This document shows, piece by piece, positions 45,021 to 52,946 of a DNA stretch of 64,000 bases. This DNA is from Arcicella aurantiaca (GTDB lineage Bacteria; Bacteroidota; Bacteroidia; Cytophagales; Spirosomataceae). The notes beneath the pieces were generated by a model. The model had not been told where the DNA came from. It was given only the letters and a program-made list of their open reading frames with translations, and ran no database searches. Position 1 is the stretch's first letter; each line of letters opens with the position of its first letter. The stretch spans positions 185,995 through 249,994 of the forward strand of contig NZ_QGGO01000004.1 in NCBI RefSeq assembly GCF_003148625.1, read 5' to 3'. A program made the translations under genes and the position numbers.

Positions 45021-45677
45021 ATGAGTATTGCCGAAATTCAGAAAGGCATCTTAGCTATGCCTCATGCTTTTGTCGTATTACAACGTCTTCAAGAAGCATT
45101 GGAGAAGGAAAAAGAACTGCGTAAGCATTTTTACGAAATTATTGAAGAAAACCGTAAAATGGAATTTATCAATGGCGAAATCATTTTTCATTCGCCCGTA
45201 AAACAGAAGCACAACGATGCCAACGGAAGAATATATCGGTTAATTTCAACATTTGTAGATGAACACGATTTGGGTTGGGTGGGTATCGAAAAAACATTGG
45301 TTTCATTAACTCGTAACGACTATGAACCAGATGTATGTTTTTGGAAACAATCGAAAGCAAAGGACTTTACAGAAGACCAAATGCAGTTTCCTGCTCCAGA
45401 TTTAATAGTTGAGGTTCTGTCAAAATCAACTGCCAATATTGACCGAACAATAAAATATGACGATTATGAAGCTCATGGTGTAAAGGAGTATTGGATAATT
45501 GACCCAACAAAACAAACTATTGAACAATACGTTTTAAGCCATAAAAAATATGAACTACTTTTTAAAGGTAAAGACGGAAATATAGAAAGTGTAGCTATCA
45601 AAAACTTTAAAATACCAGTAAAATCTGTTTTTGATAAACGATTGACAAATAAGGTTTTAACAGAATTATTGAAATAA
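45021..45677 (+). CDS. Uma2-family (PD-(D/E)xK) nuclease-like protein
   Basis: This 218-residue protein begins three bases after the toxin stop. MEFINGEIIFHSPV, YEPDVCFW (Asp104), DLIVEVLSKST (Glu131) and a later Lys145 form the restriction-like core of the Uma2/DUF820 family, mostly known from cyanobacteria and linked to mobile DNA. The N-terminal 45 residues are an extra helix. Its tight placement between toxin and ffh suggests it arrived with the toxin-antitoxin pair. Confidence 0.85.
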   Translation: MSIAEIQKGILAMPHAFVVLQRLQEALEKEKELRKHFYEIIEENRKMEFINGEIIFHSPVKQKHNDANGRIYRLISTFVDEHDLGWVGIEKTLVSLTRNDYEPDVCFWKQSKAKDFTEDQMQFPAPDLIVEVLSKSTANIDRTIKYDDYEAHGVKEYWIIDPTKQTIEQYVLSHKKYELLFKGKDGNIESVAIKNFKIPVKSVFDKRLTNKVLTELLK

Positions 45678-45689
45678 ATACATTACGTA

Positions 45690-47024
45690 ATGTTTGAAAA
45701 TTTAAGCAGTAAAATTACCACCGCAATGCGTACCCTTAAAGGTAAGGGACGTATCACAGATGTAAACGTAGCCAGTACTGTCAAAGAAATCCGTAAGGCT
45801 TTGATGGATGCTGACGTAAACTATAAAGTTGCCAAAGAAATCACCGACCGTATCAAGGATGAAGCCATGGGGCAGCAAATCTTGATTGCCGTTGACCCGG
45901 GGCAAATGTTGGTAAAAATTGTTCACGAAGAACTCGTTAAATTAATGGGTTCGTCGGTACAAGCTATTAACTTGAAACCAGACCCTGCCGTTGTTTTAAT
46001 TGCTGGTTTACAAGGTTCAGGAAAGACAACTTTTTCTGGAAAATTAGCTCAATATCTTAAAAAAAGTGGTCGTAATGTACTTTTGGTAGCTTGTGATATT
46101 TACCGTCCTGCGGCAATTGACCAGCTTAAAGTTCTTGGAGAACAAGTTGGTGTGGATGTTTATGCTGAGCCAGAAAACAAAAATGCCATCGAAATCGCAC
46201 AAAACGCTATGGCGTATGGGCGTAAAATGGGCAAGCGTGTAATTATTGTGGATACTGCTGGACGTTTAGCAGTTGACGAAGCAATGATGAATGAAATTGC
46301 CGCAGTAAAAGACGCTATCAAACCTTCTGAAATCCTATTTGTTGTGGATTCAATGACGGGACAAGATGCGGTAAATACTGCAAAAACATTCAACGACCGC
46401 TTGAATTTTGATGGAGTTGTTCTAACAAAATTAGATGGTGATGCTCGTGGTGGTGCGGCACTTTCAATTCGTCATATTGTAGATAAACCCATTAAGTTTA
46501 TCTCAACAGGTGAGAAAATGGATGCTCTTGACCAATTCTATCCAGACCGTATGGCAAGCCGTATTTTGGGTATGGGTGACGTTTTGAGTTTGGTAGAAAG
46601 AGCTCAAATGGCATTTGACGAAGAAGAATCTGAGCGTATCAACAAGAAAATTCGTCAAAATCAGTTTACATTTGAAGACTTCTATGCTCAATTACAACAA
46701 ATCAAGAAAATGGGTAATTTGAAAGATTTGATGGGTATGGTTCCGGGAATGTCACAAGCAGTAAAAGACGTTGACGTACCAGATGATGCCTTCAAATCTA
46801 TTGAAGCCATCATTCAGTCAATGACTCCGAAGGAACGTCAGAAACCAGAAATCTTAGATATGTCTCGTAAAAAACGTATTGCCACAGGCTCTGGAACAAG
46901 TGTAACAGAATTGAATAATCTTCTGAAACAATTTGACGGAATGCGTAAAATGATGCGTATGATGAACAATGTTCAAGATGGCAAAATGAAAATGCCAAAC
47001 ATGAAAAACTTAATGAAAAGATAA
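45690..47024 (+). CDS. ffh: Signal recognition particle protein Ffh
   Basis: This 444-residue GTPase binds the signal sequences of proteins being made and, with 4.5S RNA and FtsY, takes them to the membrane. The N domain is followed by the P-loop GLQGSGKTT (106-114), DTAGR (188-192) and TKLDGDARGG. The C-terminal M domain is rich in Met (MRKMMRMMNNVQDGKMKMPN). It follows Uma2 by 12 bases, so this essential gene may share a transcript with a toxin-antitoxin pair. A 22-base hairpin follows. Confidence 0.97.
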   Translation: MFENLSSKITTAMRTLKGKGRITDVNVASTVKEIRKALMDADVNYKVAKEITDRIKDEAMGQQILIAVDPGQMLVKIVHEELVKLMGSSVQAINLKPDPAVVLIAGLQGSGKTTFSGKLAQYLKKSGRNVLLVACDIYRPAAIDQLKVLGEQVGVDVYAEPENKNAIEIAQNAMAYGRKMGKRVIIVDTAGRLAVDEAMMNEIAAVKDAIKPSEILFVVDSMTGQDAVNTAKTFNDRLNFDGVVLTKLDGDARGGAALSIRHIVDKPIKFISTGEKMDALDQFYPDRMASRILGMGDVLSLVERAQMAFDEEESERINKKIRQNQFTFEDFYAQLQQIKKMGNLKDLMGMVPGMSQAVKDVDVPDDAFKSIEAIIQSMTPKERQKPEILDMSRKKRIATGSGTSVTELNNLLKQFDGMRKMMRMMNNVQDGKMKMPNMKNLMKR

Positions 47025-47040
47025 ATTAAATAGAGTAATA

Positions 47041-47097
47041 ATTTATAGAGAATAGAGTTTAGCCAAGTATAAACCCTAAACTTTATTCTCTATAAAT
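47041..47097. terminator. Hairpin after ffh
   Basis: ATTTATAGAGAATAGAGTTTAG (47041-47062) pairs with the arm at 47076-47097, with one mismatch in 22. A further partial copy CTATTCTC occurs at 47123. The pattern is like the word repeats elsewhere. Confidence 0.65.
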
Positions 47098-47293
47098 TTC
47101 AAAAAAAGTCCCTTCTTCACCTCTATTCTCTTAAATTCGTCATTTACGAAAACTACCGTTTACTAATTTTAAAGTCTAAAAATATTTTCTCCACACGAGA
47201 AGAGGTACTTTTACGTTTTTATTACAAACTTATAACCACTGTTTTTTGAGTTTCCGCCAATGAGTTTTTATAACTCCTCAAACAGCATTAAAA

Positions 47294-47737
47294 ATGAGAA
47301 ACAGCATTATCAAGTCTATTTTCCTTACTGGATTTTCAATTATAAGCGTATCCATTTCTGCTCAGTATTTATCCATGCGTGAAGAGCGTCCCAAAATAGA
47401 CAAAAATTTAAAAAATTTATTTCAAGTCTCCGTTAATCAGGAATCAACCAGTAACCTCAATTTTAGAATTGTCGTTAACAATCCTGCACAAGAATTATTA
47501 AATGTTAACCTTAAAAACCAAAACGGTCAGCTTTTTCAAGATGATATTTTTCATCGCCGACCTATATACTCCATGCTTCTTGGTCTTGAAAGGTTAGAAG
47601 ATGGAATCTACACGCTCTCAATTACTACCAACTATGAATCATTTACTAAAAATTTTGTTATTACCACAGAAGAATTGGGAACACGAAATGGGCAAATGTT
47701 TTTAGATAGAAAAGTAGAAATTTTAGACGCCCAATAA
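47294..47737 (+). CDS. Secreted protein, function unknown (paralogue 1)
   Basis: This 147-residue protein has a signal peptide ending near SISAQ (residue 23) and then one Ig-like domain. KNLKNLFQVSVNQESTSNLN, FRIVVNNPAQELLNVNLKNQ and LEDGIYTLSITTNYESFTKN give the beta strands of a T9SS-type C-terminal fold, where a DGIYTL-like turn precedes the last strands. The match to known sorting domains is only partial. The next gene is a relative, with the same FxV and S/NxP positions. Confidence 0.65.
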   Translation: MRNSIIKSIFLTGFSIISVSISAQYLSMREERPKIDKNLKNLFQVSVNQESTSNLNFRIVVNNPAQELLNVNLKNQNGQLFQDDIFHRRPIYSMLLGLERLEDGIYTLSITTNYESFTKNFVITTEELGTRNGQMFLDRKVEILDAQ

Positions 47738-47791
47738 TTTTTAAAATATTAACCCATAAATCTAAAACAATTCCTAACCAACACACTTACC

Positions 47792-48256
47792 ATGACAGAA
47801 TCGACCAATATGATTTTGAAAGGTGCAGTAATTTCAGCATTTTTATTATTGACTACTTGCCATATTGAAGCTCAAAGTCCTTCAAATGAACCAAAGAAAA
47901 AAGTATCAAAAAATGCAGAAAATGCTTTTAAAGTCACCCTTTCAGAAGATGAGAAAAATCCGTTAAACTTAAAGGTAAATATTAGCAACCCTTCAAAAGA
48001 AACTATAAAAGTATATTTACGCAAACGTAATGACTATACTTTCTTATTTGAAAAATTATTGGGAAAGGAAAATAAGGCTTCAATGCTTCTTGAGCTTTCT
48101 CCTCTGGAAGACGAAGATTATACTTTTGTTGTAAAAACAGAAAATAATTTTTTCATCAAACACATTAGCCTTCAATCTGGAGATTTAACTACTACAAAAG
48201 TCAACGGAAAAGAAGTCATGACAACCAATCGTACCATTGTTTTAAAAGACGAATAA
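47792..48256 (+). CDS. Secreted protein, function unknown (paralogue 2)
   Basis: This 154-residue protein has an N-terminal signal ending near IEAQ (residue 26), then a domain with the same order as its neighbour. AFKVTLSEDEKNPLNLKVNI then SNPSKETIKVYLRKRN and PLEDEDYTFVVKTENNFFIK match NLFQVSVNQ..., NNPAQELLNVNL and LEDGIYTLSITTN. The pair is thus a likely tandem duplication. Function unknown. A very strong terminator follows. Confidence 0.65.
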   Translation: MTESTNMILKGAVISAFLLLTTCHIEAQSPSNEPKKKVSKNAENAFKVTLSEDEKNPLNLKVNISNPSKETIKVYLRKRNDYTFLFEKLLGKENKASMLLELSPLEDEDYTFVVKTENNFFIKHISLQSGDLTTTKVNGKEVMTTNRTIVLKDE

Positions 48257-48312
48257 ACCAATAGCGTTCAGATTTTAGGGAATTTCTCTCAAAATCTGAA
48301 CGCTATTGGTTT
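48255..48312. terminator. Perfect 22-base bidirectional terminator
   Basis: AAACCAATAGCGTTCAGATT plus TT (48255-48276) pairs perfectly with its reverse complement at 48291-48312. It separates the second paralogue from the convergent CoA-transferase gene. Confidence 0.85.
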
Positions 48313-48322
48313 AACCTAAATA

Positions 48323-48982
48323 TTAAGCAAAGCTCATTTCTATCACATCATCACCCACAATTAATTTACCTTCTGTTGCTTTTTGAATATCATCAATCGT
48401 TACTCCCGGAGCTGTTTCTAAAAGTTTAAAACCACCCTCAGGCAGAACTTCCAAAACGGCTAATTCTGTAACAATTTTCTTTACACAACGTAAACCTGTC
48501 AACGGTAACGAACACGATTTCAACAACTTAGACTCCCCTGCTTTATTAACGTGTTGCATTGCCACAATGATATTTTCGGCAGAAGCTACCAAATCCATTG
48601 CTCCACCCATTCCTTTTACCATCTTTCCCGGAATTTTCCAGTTGGCAATATCACCATTTTCAGAAACTTCCATTGCTCCCAAAATCGTCAAATCAACGTG
48701 TCCCCCACGAATCATCGCAAAACTTTCCGCTGAACTAAACAAGGACGAACCATCTACCATCGTAACGGTTTGTTTTCCTGCATTAATCAAATCTGGGTCA
48801 ACATTTTCTTCCGTTGGAAAAGGACCAATTCCAAGCAATCCATTTTCAGATTGCAAAACAACATTTATATTTTCGGGAATATAATTAGCCACAAGCGTTG
48901 GTATCCCGATTCCTAAATTGACATAATATCCGTCTTTTACTTCACGAGCAATTCGTTGAGCTATTTGATTTTTATCTAACAT
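48323..48982 (-). CDS. scoB: 3-oxoacid CoA-transferase subunit B
   Basis: Taken from MLDKNQIAQRIAREVKDGYY, 219 residues. Glu46 in SENGLLG is the catalytic residue that forms the acyl anhydride with CoA, and GIGIPTLVANYIP and GGHVDLTILGAMEVS are family motifs. The enzyme moves CoA from succinyl-CoA or acetyl-CoA to a 3-oxoacid. It needs subunit A, which normally lies next to it but is not in this window: both neighbours point elsewhere. Confidence 0.92.
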   Translation of the reverse strand: MLDKNQIAQRIAREVKDGYYVNLGIGIPTLVANYIPENINVVLQSENGLLGIGPFPTEENVDPDLINAGKQTVTMVDGSSLFSSAESFAMIRGGHVDLTILGAMEVSENGDIANWKIPGKMVKGMGGAMDLVASAENIIVAMQHVNKAGESKLLKSCSLPLTGLRCVKKIVTELAVLEVLPEGGFKLLETAPGVTIDDIQKATEGKLIVGDDVIEMSFA

Positions 48983-49007
48983 TAGATGATTGTTTTTTAT
49001 TTTGATA

Positions 49008-49036
49008 CAAAGGAACAAAAAAAAGTGAATGACAAA
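49008..49036 (-). promoter_or_regulatory. Promoter of scoB
   Basis: On the minus strand TTTG (49033-49036) is followed after 17 bases by TTCCTTTG (49008-49015), one mismatch from TAnnTTTG. It ends 25 bases before the start codon. Confidence 0.5.
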
Positions 49037-49075
49037 ACGACAAAATATTAGAAAATATCAACATAATTTTACACT

Positions 49076-49083
49076 ACCTTTGA
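49076..49083 (+). promoter_or_regulatory. Possible -7 element of the aldo/keto reductase gene
   Basis: TACCTTTG matches TAnnTTTG exactly, about 93 bases before the start. No -33 TTTG was found at the usual distance. Confidence 0.4.
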
Positions 49084-49176
49084 AAGCCAAAAGGATGTTC
49101 GAGTAATAAATGATTCGAGGTTAGTTTTAAAAGTCTCTTTTTGCGATATTTACTTCCACATAATTTTAATGAATTC

Positions 49177-50199
49177 ATGAACTATAAACTTTTAGGAAAA
49201 TCAGGATTAAGAGTTTCCGAAATCGCTTTGGGAACAATGACTTTCGGAACAGAATGGGGCTGGGGAGCAGATTATGATACCTCGAAAAAGGTTTTTGAGG
49301 CTTATGCCAATGCTGAGGGAAATTTCATTGATACTGCCAATCGTTATACAGAAGGAACTTCTGAAAAAATGGTTGGAGAGTTCATCAATGCAGACCGTGA
49401 CCATTTTGTTTTAGCTACAAAATATTCTCTTTTTGACCGCAAAGGTGACCCAAATTTTGCAGGAAATCATCGTAAAAATATGGTTCGTTCAGTTAATGAA
49501 TCTTTAAAGCGACTTAAAACTGATTTTATTGACCTCTTGTGGGTTCATGCTTGGGATGGTACAACGCCCGTTGACGAAATGATGCGAGCTTTGGATGATT
49601 TAGTCACCTCTGGGAAAATACAATATATCGGAATCTCAGACACACCTGCGTGGGTAGTTGCCCAAGCCAACACAATGGCTGATTTACGTGGCTGGAGTCG
49701 TTTTGTGGGTTTACAAGTAGAATATTCATTGATTCAACGTACCCCAGAACGTGATTTATTACCGATGGCGAAAGCTCTTGATTTGGCAGTAGCTCCGTGG
49801 GCGTCATTGGCAGGCGGTGCATTATCTGGAAAATATCTAAGAGGCGAAAAAGGGCGTGTGCCAGACAATAGTTTACGAATAAATGAACGTTCTCAGAAGA
49901 TTACACAAGTTGTTGTGAATATAGCTGACGAAATTGGCGTAACGCCCTCACAAGTAGCATTAAACTGGTGTCGTCAGAAAAATCAGGTAGTTATTCCAAT
50001 TGTTGGAGCAAGGTCTTTAACCCAAATTGAAGATTCTTTGGGCTGTGTAAACTTCAAATTATCACCCGAACAAATTACACAATTAGACGAAGTAAGCAAA
50101 TTTGATTTAGGATTTCCGCACGATTTTTTAGCTTCGGAAAATGTCAAAAATATTCTTTCGGGCGAAACTTGGGGAAAATTAGAGAATCATAGGAGTTAG
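49177..50199 (+). CDS. Aldo/keto reductase
   Basis: Taken from MNYKLLGKSGLRVSEIALGT, 340 residues. Asp52 and Tyr57 in IDTANRYTEG, Lys in LATKYS and His in WVHAWD form the catalytic tetrad. IPIVGARSLTQIEDSLG near the end is the NADPH-binding part. It resembles the YajO/Gfo-like general-stress AKRs. The substrate is unknown. It stands alone, between divergent scoB and convergent proB. Confidence 0.92.
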   Translation: MNYKLLGKSGLRVSEIALGTMTFGTEWGWGADYDTSKKVFEAYANAEGNFIDTANRYTEGTSEKMVGEFINADRDHFVLATKYSLFDRKGDPNFAGNHRKNMVRSVNESLKRLKTDFIDLLWVHAWDGTTPVDEMMRALDDLVTSGKIQYIGISDTPAWVVAQANTMADLRGWSRFVGLQVEYSLIQRTPERDLLPMAKALDLAVAPWASLAGGALSGKYLRGEKGRVPDNSLRINERSQKITQVVVNIADEIGVTPSQVALNWCRQKNQVVIPIVGARSLTQIEDSLGCVNFKLSPEQITQLDEVSKFDLGFPHDFLASENVKNILSGETWGKLENHRS

Positions 50200-50213
50200 A
50201 TTCAGCATTCTGT

Positions 50214-50316
50214 CTGAACTATGATTTAAAAGATGATTTAATTTTAAGATTTTCCCATTATCCTAAAATCCTATAAGCATAAAAATCATAGTTCAGATAG
50301 GGTCGCTCAGACCGAG
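50214..50316. repeat. Dispersed imperfect inverted repeat, copy 2
   Basis: CTGAACTATGATTT at 50214 and AAATCATAGTTCAG ending 50296 are perfect 14-base ends of an imperfect 83-base hairpin containing TTAAGATTTT and CCTAAAATC. It is related to 22228-22325. GGTCGCTCAGACC follows as a smaller hairpin. It could terminate the convergent neighbours. Confidence 0.75.
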
Positions 50317-50320
50317 CCAA

Positions 50321-51355
50321 TTACAAAACTACAATTTCATCAGCATTGGCTACCTCAAAGTTTTGAGTTTTCAAATTATCAGCGATTACTTCAGAAGATT
50401 CTCTTGCACGAGCAATAGCAATGACGTTTTTCTTTTCGTCTAAAATCTCAAAAACTTCTCCTTTTTCAAAAGAACCCATCACCTTTTTGATACCTACTGC
50501 CAACAAACTTTTTCTGTTCTCTAAAGCTACACTTGCCCCTGCATCAACTTGCACTTTTCCAGCAATGAGACTACCCGATGCTAACCATTTCTGACGTGCA
50601 TTCAAAGCTACTTTCTCTGGAGCAAAGCTTGTACCATTCTGATTATCAATCGCTTTCAACATTCCATCTTCGGGTTTCATGCCAAAAATAACCACTCTTG
50701 TACCCATGCGGGTTGCCATACGAGTATAAGTTAATTTAGAAATCATACCGCCCAAACCCAATGACGATTTATCATCATTTGCCAAGCCAATAACCGAAGA
50801 ATCTACCTTTGGAATAAAAGGAATAATATTTTTATCAGCATCTAAAAGTCCACCAACGGAAGTACATAAAAGCAAAGTATCTGCTCCGAAACCCGTTGCA
50901 ATTAACGTTGCTAATTCGTCATTATCAGAGAATTTCAACTCTAAATTACTCACCACGTCATTTTCATTGGCAATTGGAATAATCCCATTTTTCCAAAGTT
51001 CTTGATAAGTTTCTTTCAACTGTAAAAATTGATTTCTATTGGCAAAATGATGTCTTTCACAAAGACTTTGAGCAACGGTAATTCCGTATTTAGAGAAATA
51101 TTGTGTGTATTTTGCTAATAAAAGTGGATTACCAATGGCTGCCGCCGCTTTTCTTTCAGAAATTGTTCCTTTATAATTTTGAATAAATCCTCTCCCTGCT
51201 CCTACCGCCCCCGACGATACCATAACAATTTGATAATCAGCATGAAGAATCGAAATCTGACGAGCTATTTCTTGCAAAATATCTTCATTTAACTCGCCTG
51301 TTTTATGCGTAATTGAAGCAGTTCCAAATTTGATAACGATAATTGGTTTAGACAT
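50321..51355 (-). CDS. proB: Glutamate 5-kinase
   Basis: This 344-residue enzyme makes glutamyl-5-phosphate, the first step of proline synthesis. VIKFGTASITHK opens the amino-acid-kinase fold, SSGAVGAGRG and NENDVVSN follow in order, and GLGGMISKL is the ATP-site loop. A PUA domain (about 255-344, with AGASVALENRKSLLAVGIKK) is present. The partner proA is not adjacent. The arginine cluster starts nearby on the other strand, so two glutamate-using pathways are close together. Confidence 0.96.
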   Translation of the reverse strand: MSKPIIVIKFGTASITHKTGELNEDILQEIARQISILHADYQIVMVSSGAVGAGRGFIQNYKGTISERKAAAAIGNPLLLAKYTQYFSKYGITVAQSLCERHHFANRNQFLQLKETYQELWKNGIIPIANENDVVSNLELKFSDNDELATLIATGFGADTLLLCTSVGGLLDADKNIIPFIPKVDSSVIGLANDDKSSLGLGGMISKLTYTRMATRMGTRVVIFGMKPEDGMLKAIDNQNGTSFAPEKVALNARQKWLASGSLIAGKVQVDAGASVALENRKSLLAVGIKKVMGSFEKGEVFEILDEKKNVIAIARARESSEVIADNLKTQNFEVANADEIVVL

Positions 51356-51409
51356 TTCTAAATATATGATTGGAGAATAATGGAATGAGTGATTAATTTT
51401 TAACCTTGC

Positions 51410-51417
51410 AAAAATAC
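51410..51417 (-). promoter_or_regulatory. -7 promoter element of proB
   Basis: On the minus strand TATTTTTG fits TAnnTTTG and lies 54 bases before the proB start. The -33 candidate is TTTT, without a G. Confidence 0.45.
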
Positions 51418-51557
51418 GAATTATACTGAAAACATTTAGATTTACGAAAGGGTATTGGTATCCTCAATAAAATCGACACTTTGTAAATTCGCTTTTCTCA
51501 AATTGCGTTTAACTCATTAAATCGTTTTCAACTAATCACTAATTCTGTTTTTTCTCA

Positions 51558-52199
51558 CTAAACTTTAAAGAGATGTTCCAAAGCATTCTCTGTAAATAAA
51601 CATCTTCGTTCAAGTGATTTTTTGAGCGCTTTTACATATTCACCACGAGGAATTTCAATAGCTCCAAAACGCCTAACATTATCGTTAATAAATTGAGTAT
51701 CAAGCAATTCAAAACCTTGATTCTTTAATATTTCCATTAAATAATGAAACGCAACCTTTGAGCCATCAGGAACTTTATAAAACATCGACTCGCCAAAAAA
51801 TGCCGCTCCGATTGATACTCCATAAAGCCCTCCAACTAAACGGTTTTCAATATACGTCTCAACAGAATATGCCAAGCCCATGTGATGTAATTCACAATAA
51901 GCTTCTATAATTTCTTCCGAAATCCAAGTTTCATCATCTCCTTTTCGGGCGGCTGCACAATTTCTCATCACGCCTTCAAAATCGGTATTAATTCTTACTT
52001 CAAAAGTTTTTTTGTTAAGAACAGGACGTAACGATTTGGGCGGTTTATAAGTATCAATCGGAATAATTGCCCTTGGGTCAGGCGAATACCAGTAAAGCGT
52101 TCCATCGGTATCAGCCATTGGAAAAATCCCATTCATGTAGCCATAAATAAGGTCGTCGGCAGTAAGTTTATTCGTATTTATTTTCGGAGAAACGGACAT
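51558..52199 (-). CDS. aat: Leucyl/phenylalanyl-tRNA-protein transferase
   Basis: This 213-residue enzyme adds Leu or Phe to proteins that begin with a basic residue and so sends them to ClpS-ClpAP. IYGYMNGIFPMADTDGTLYW with YSPDPRAIIP, then NCAAARKGDDETWI and VGGLYGVSIGAAFFGESMFY form the GNAT-like active site. DTQFINDNVRRFGAIEIPRG is the C-terminal motif. Length is normal. It lies upstream of proB on the same strand, 200 bases away. Confidence 0.95.
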   Translation of the reverse strand: MSVSPKINTNKLTADDLIYGYMNGIFPMADTDGTLYWYSPDPRAIIPIDTYKPPKSLRPVLNKKTFEVRINTDFEGVMRNCAAARKGDDETWISEEIIEAYCELHHMGLAYSVETYIENRLVGGLYGVSIGAAFFGESMFYKVPDGSKVAFHYLMEILKNQGFELLDTQFINDNVRRFGAIEIPRGEYVKALKKSLERRCLFTENALEHLFKV

Positions 52200-52253
52200 C
52201 CTTTATTGTTAAGTATTTTGTACTAATTGATATTAAGTAAACTTCGCAAACTT

Positions 52254-52261
52254 CAAATCTA
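52254..52261 (-). promoter_or_regulatory. -7 promoter element of aat
   Basis: On the minus strand TAGATTTG matches TAnnTTTG, 54 bases before the aat start. No -33 TTTG at a good distance. Confidence 0.4.
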
Positions 52262-52757
52262 ATTTCACTTAAATCTTAATATTAGGCACAACATTTCATT
52301 TTTAGGTTTATCAATGCAAAATTTCATTATAAAGCATCTATCAATTTTATGAAAAATATCTTTAAATTCCAAACAACACTCTATCTAAAATTCAATAATT
52401 TATTGATTTTCAATAACTTAAAAACATCTATCTACCATATAAAGCAAAAAGAGAACCAAAGAACAAAGCTTTTAATATTTTGATTATTAACGGTTAAATA
52501 AGTCAATTGTTTTCCAAGATAAATCAAAATAAATATTCGTAAAAGAATAATAAAAATTAGGCTGAATCACTTTTAAAACCTGTTTTTTACCCTTGTAAAA
52601 GGCGTTCTAAAAATAAAAACGCAAAAAAACATTGCATCTTCCATTTTGTTTTGGTAAACTTTGCATGATTATTCGATTTCAAGCATTTCAAGGTCGGTTA
52701 ATTTACTTAATAAAAATGGAATACGAAGTAAAATTCATATCATATTCTTATCTCCCC

Positions 52758-52830
52758 ACACCTATTTTTAGGTGTACATTCTTCCGTAGGGTCTGATACC
52801 CTAATGCTTTTCTGTCTGTCTATGTGACAG
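52758..52830 (+). promoter_or_regulatory. Three consecutive small hairpins in the leader of the arginine cluster
   Basis: ACACCT-AGGTGT (52758-52775), TAGGGT-CTGAT-ACCCTA (52787-52803) and CTGTC-TATGT-GACAG (52816-52830) follow each other with short gaps. Two of the loops have five bases and the first six. They end 116 bases before the GTG start of the GNAT gene. No known riboswitch was recognised. They could be a leader that senses arginine, a protein-binding array, or chance. Confidence 0.45.
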
Positions 52831-52946
52831 ATATTTTATCGAATTTTTTCGGGTAAATCATTAACAATCTAAGGCTTTGTTTGAAGCCATAGTTATTCAT
52901 CATCTTGTTTTTTTAACATCAAAAACAATTTTAGCTAAAACTTAAA

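Larger units (their letters stand above)
52200..52946. other. 747-base divergent region between aat and the arginine cluster
   Basis: This region holds no gene. It is AT-rich up to about 52700. The last 200 bases contain three close hairpins (52758-52830), described separately, which would lie in the leader of the arginine cluster. A possible promoter around 52660-52675 (GGTAAACTTTGCAT) has TA and TTTG three bases apart instead of two. Confidence 0.55.
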
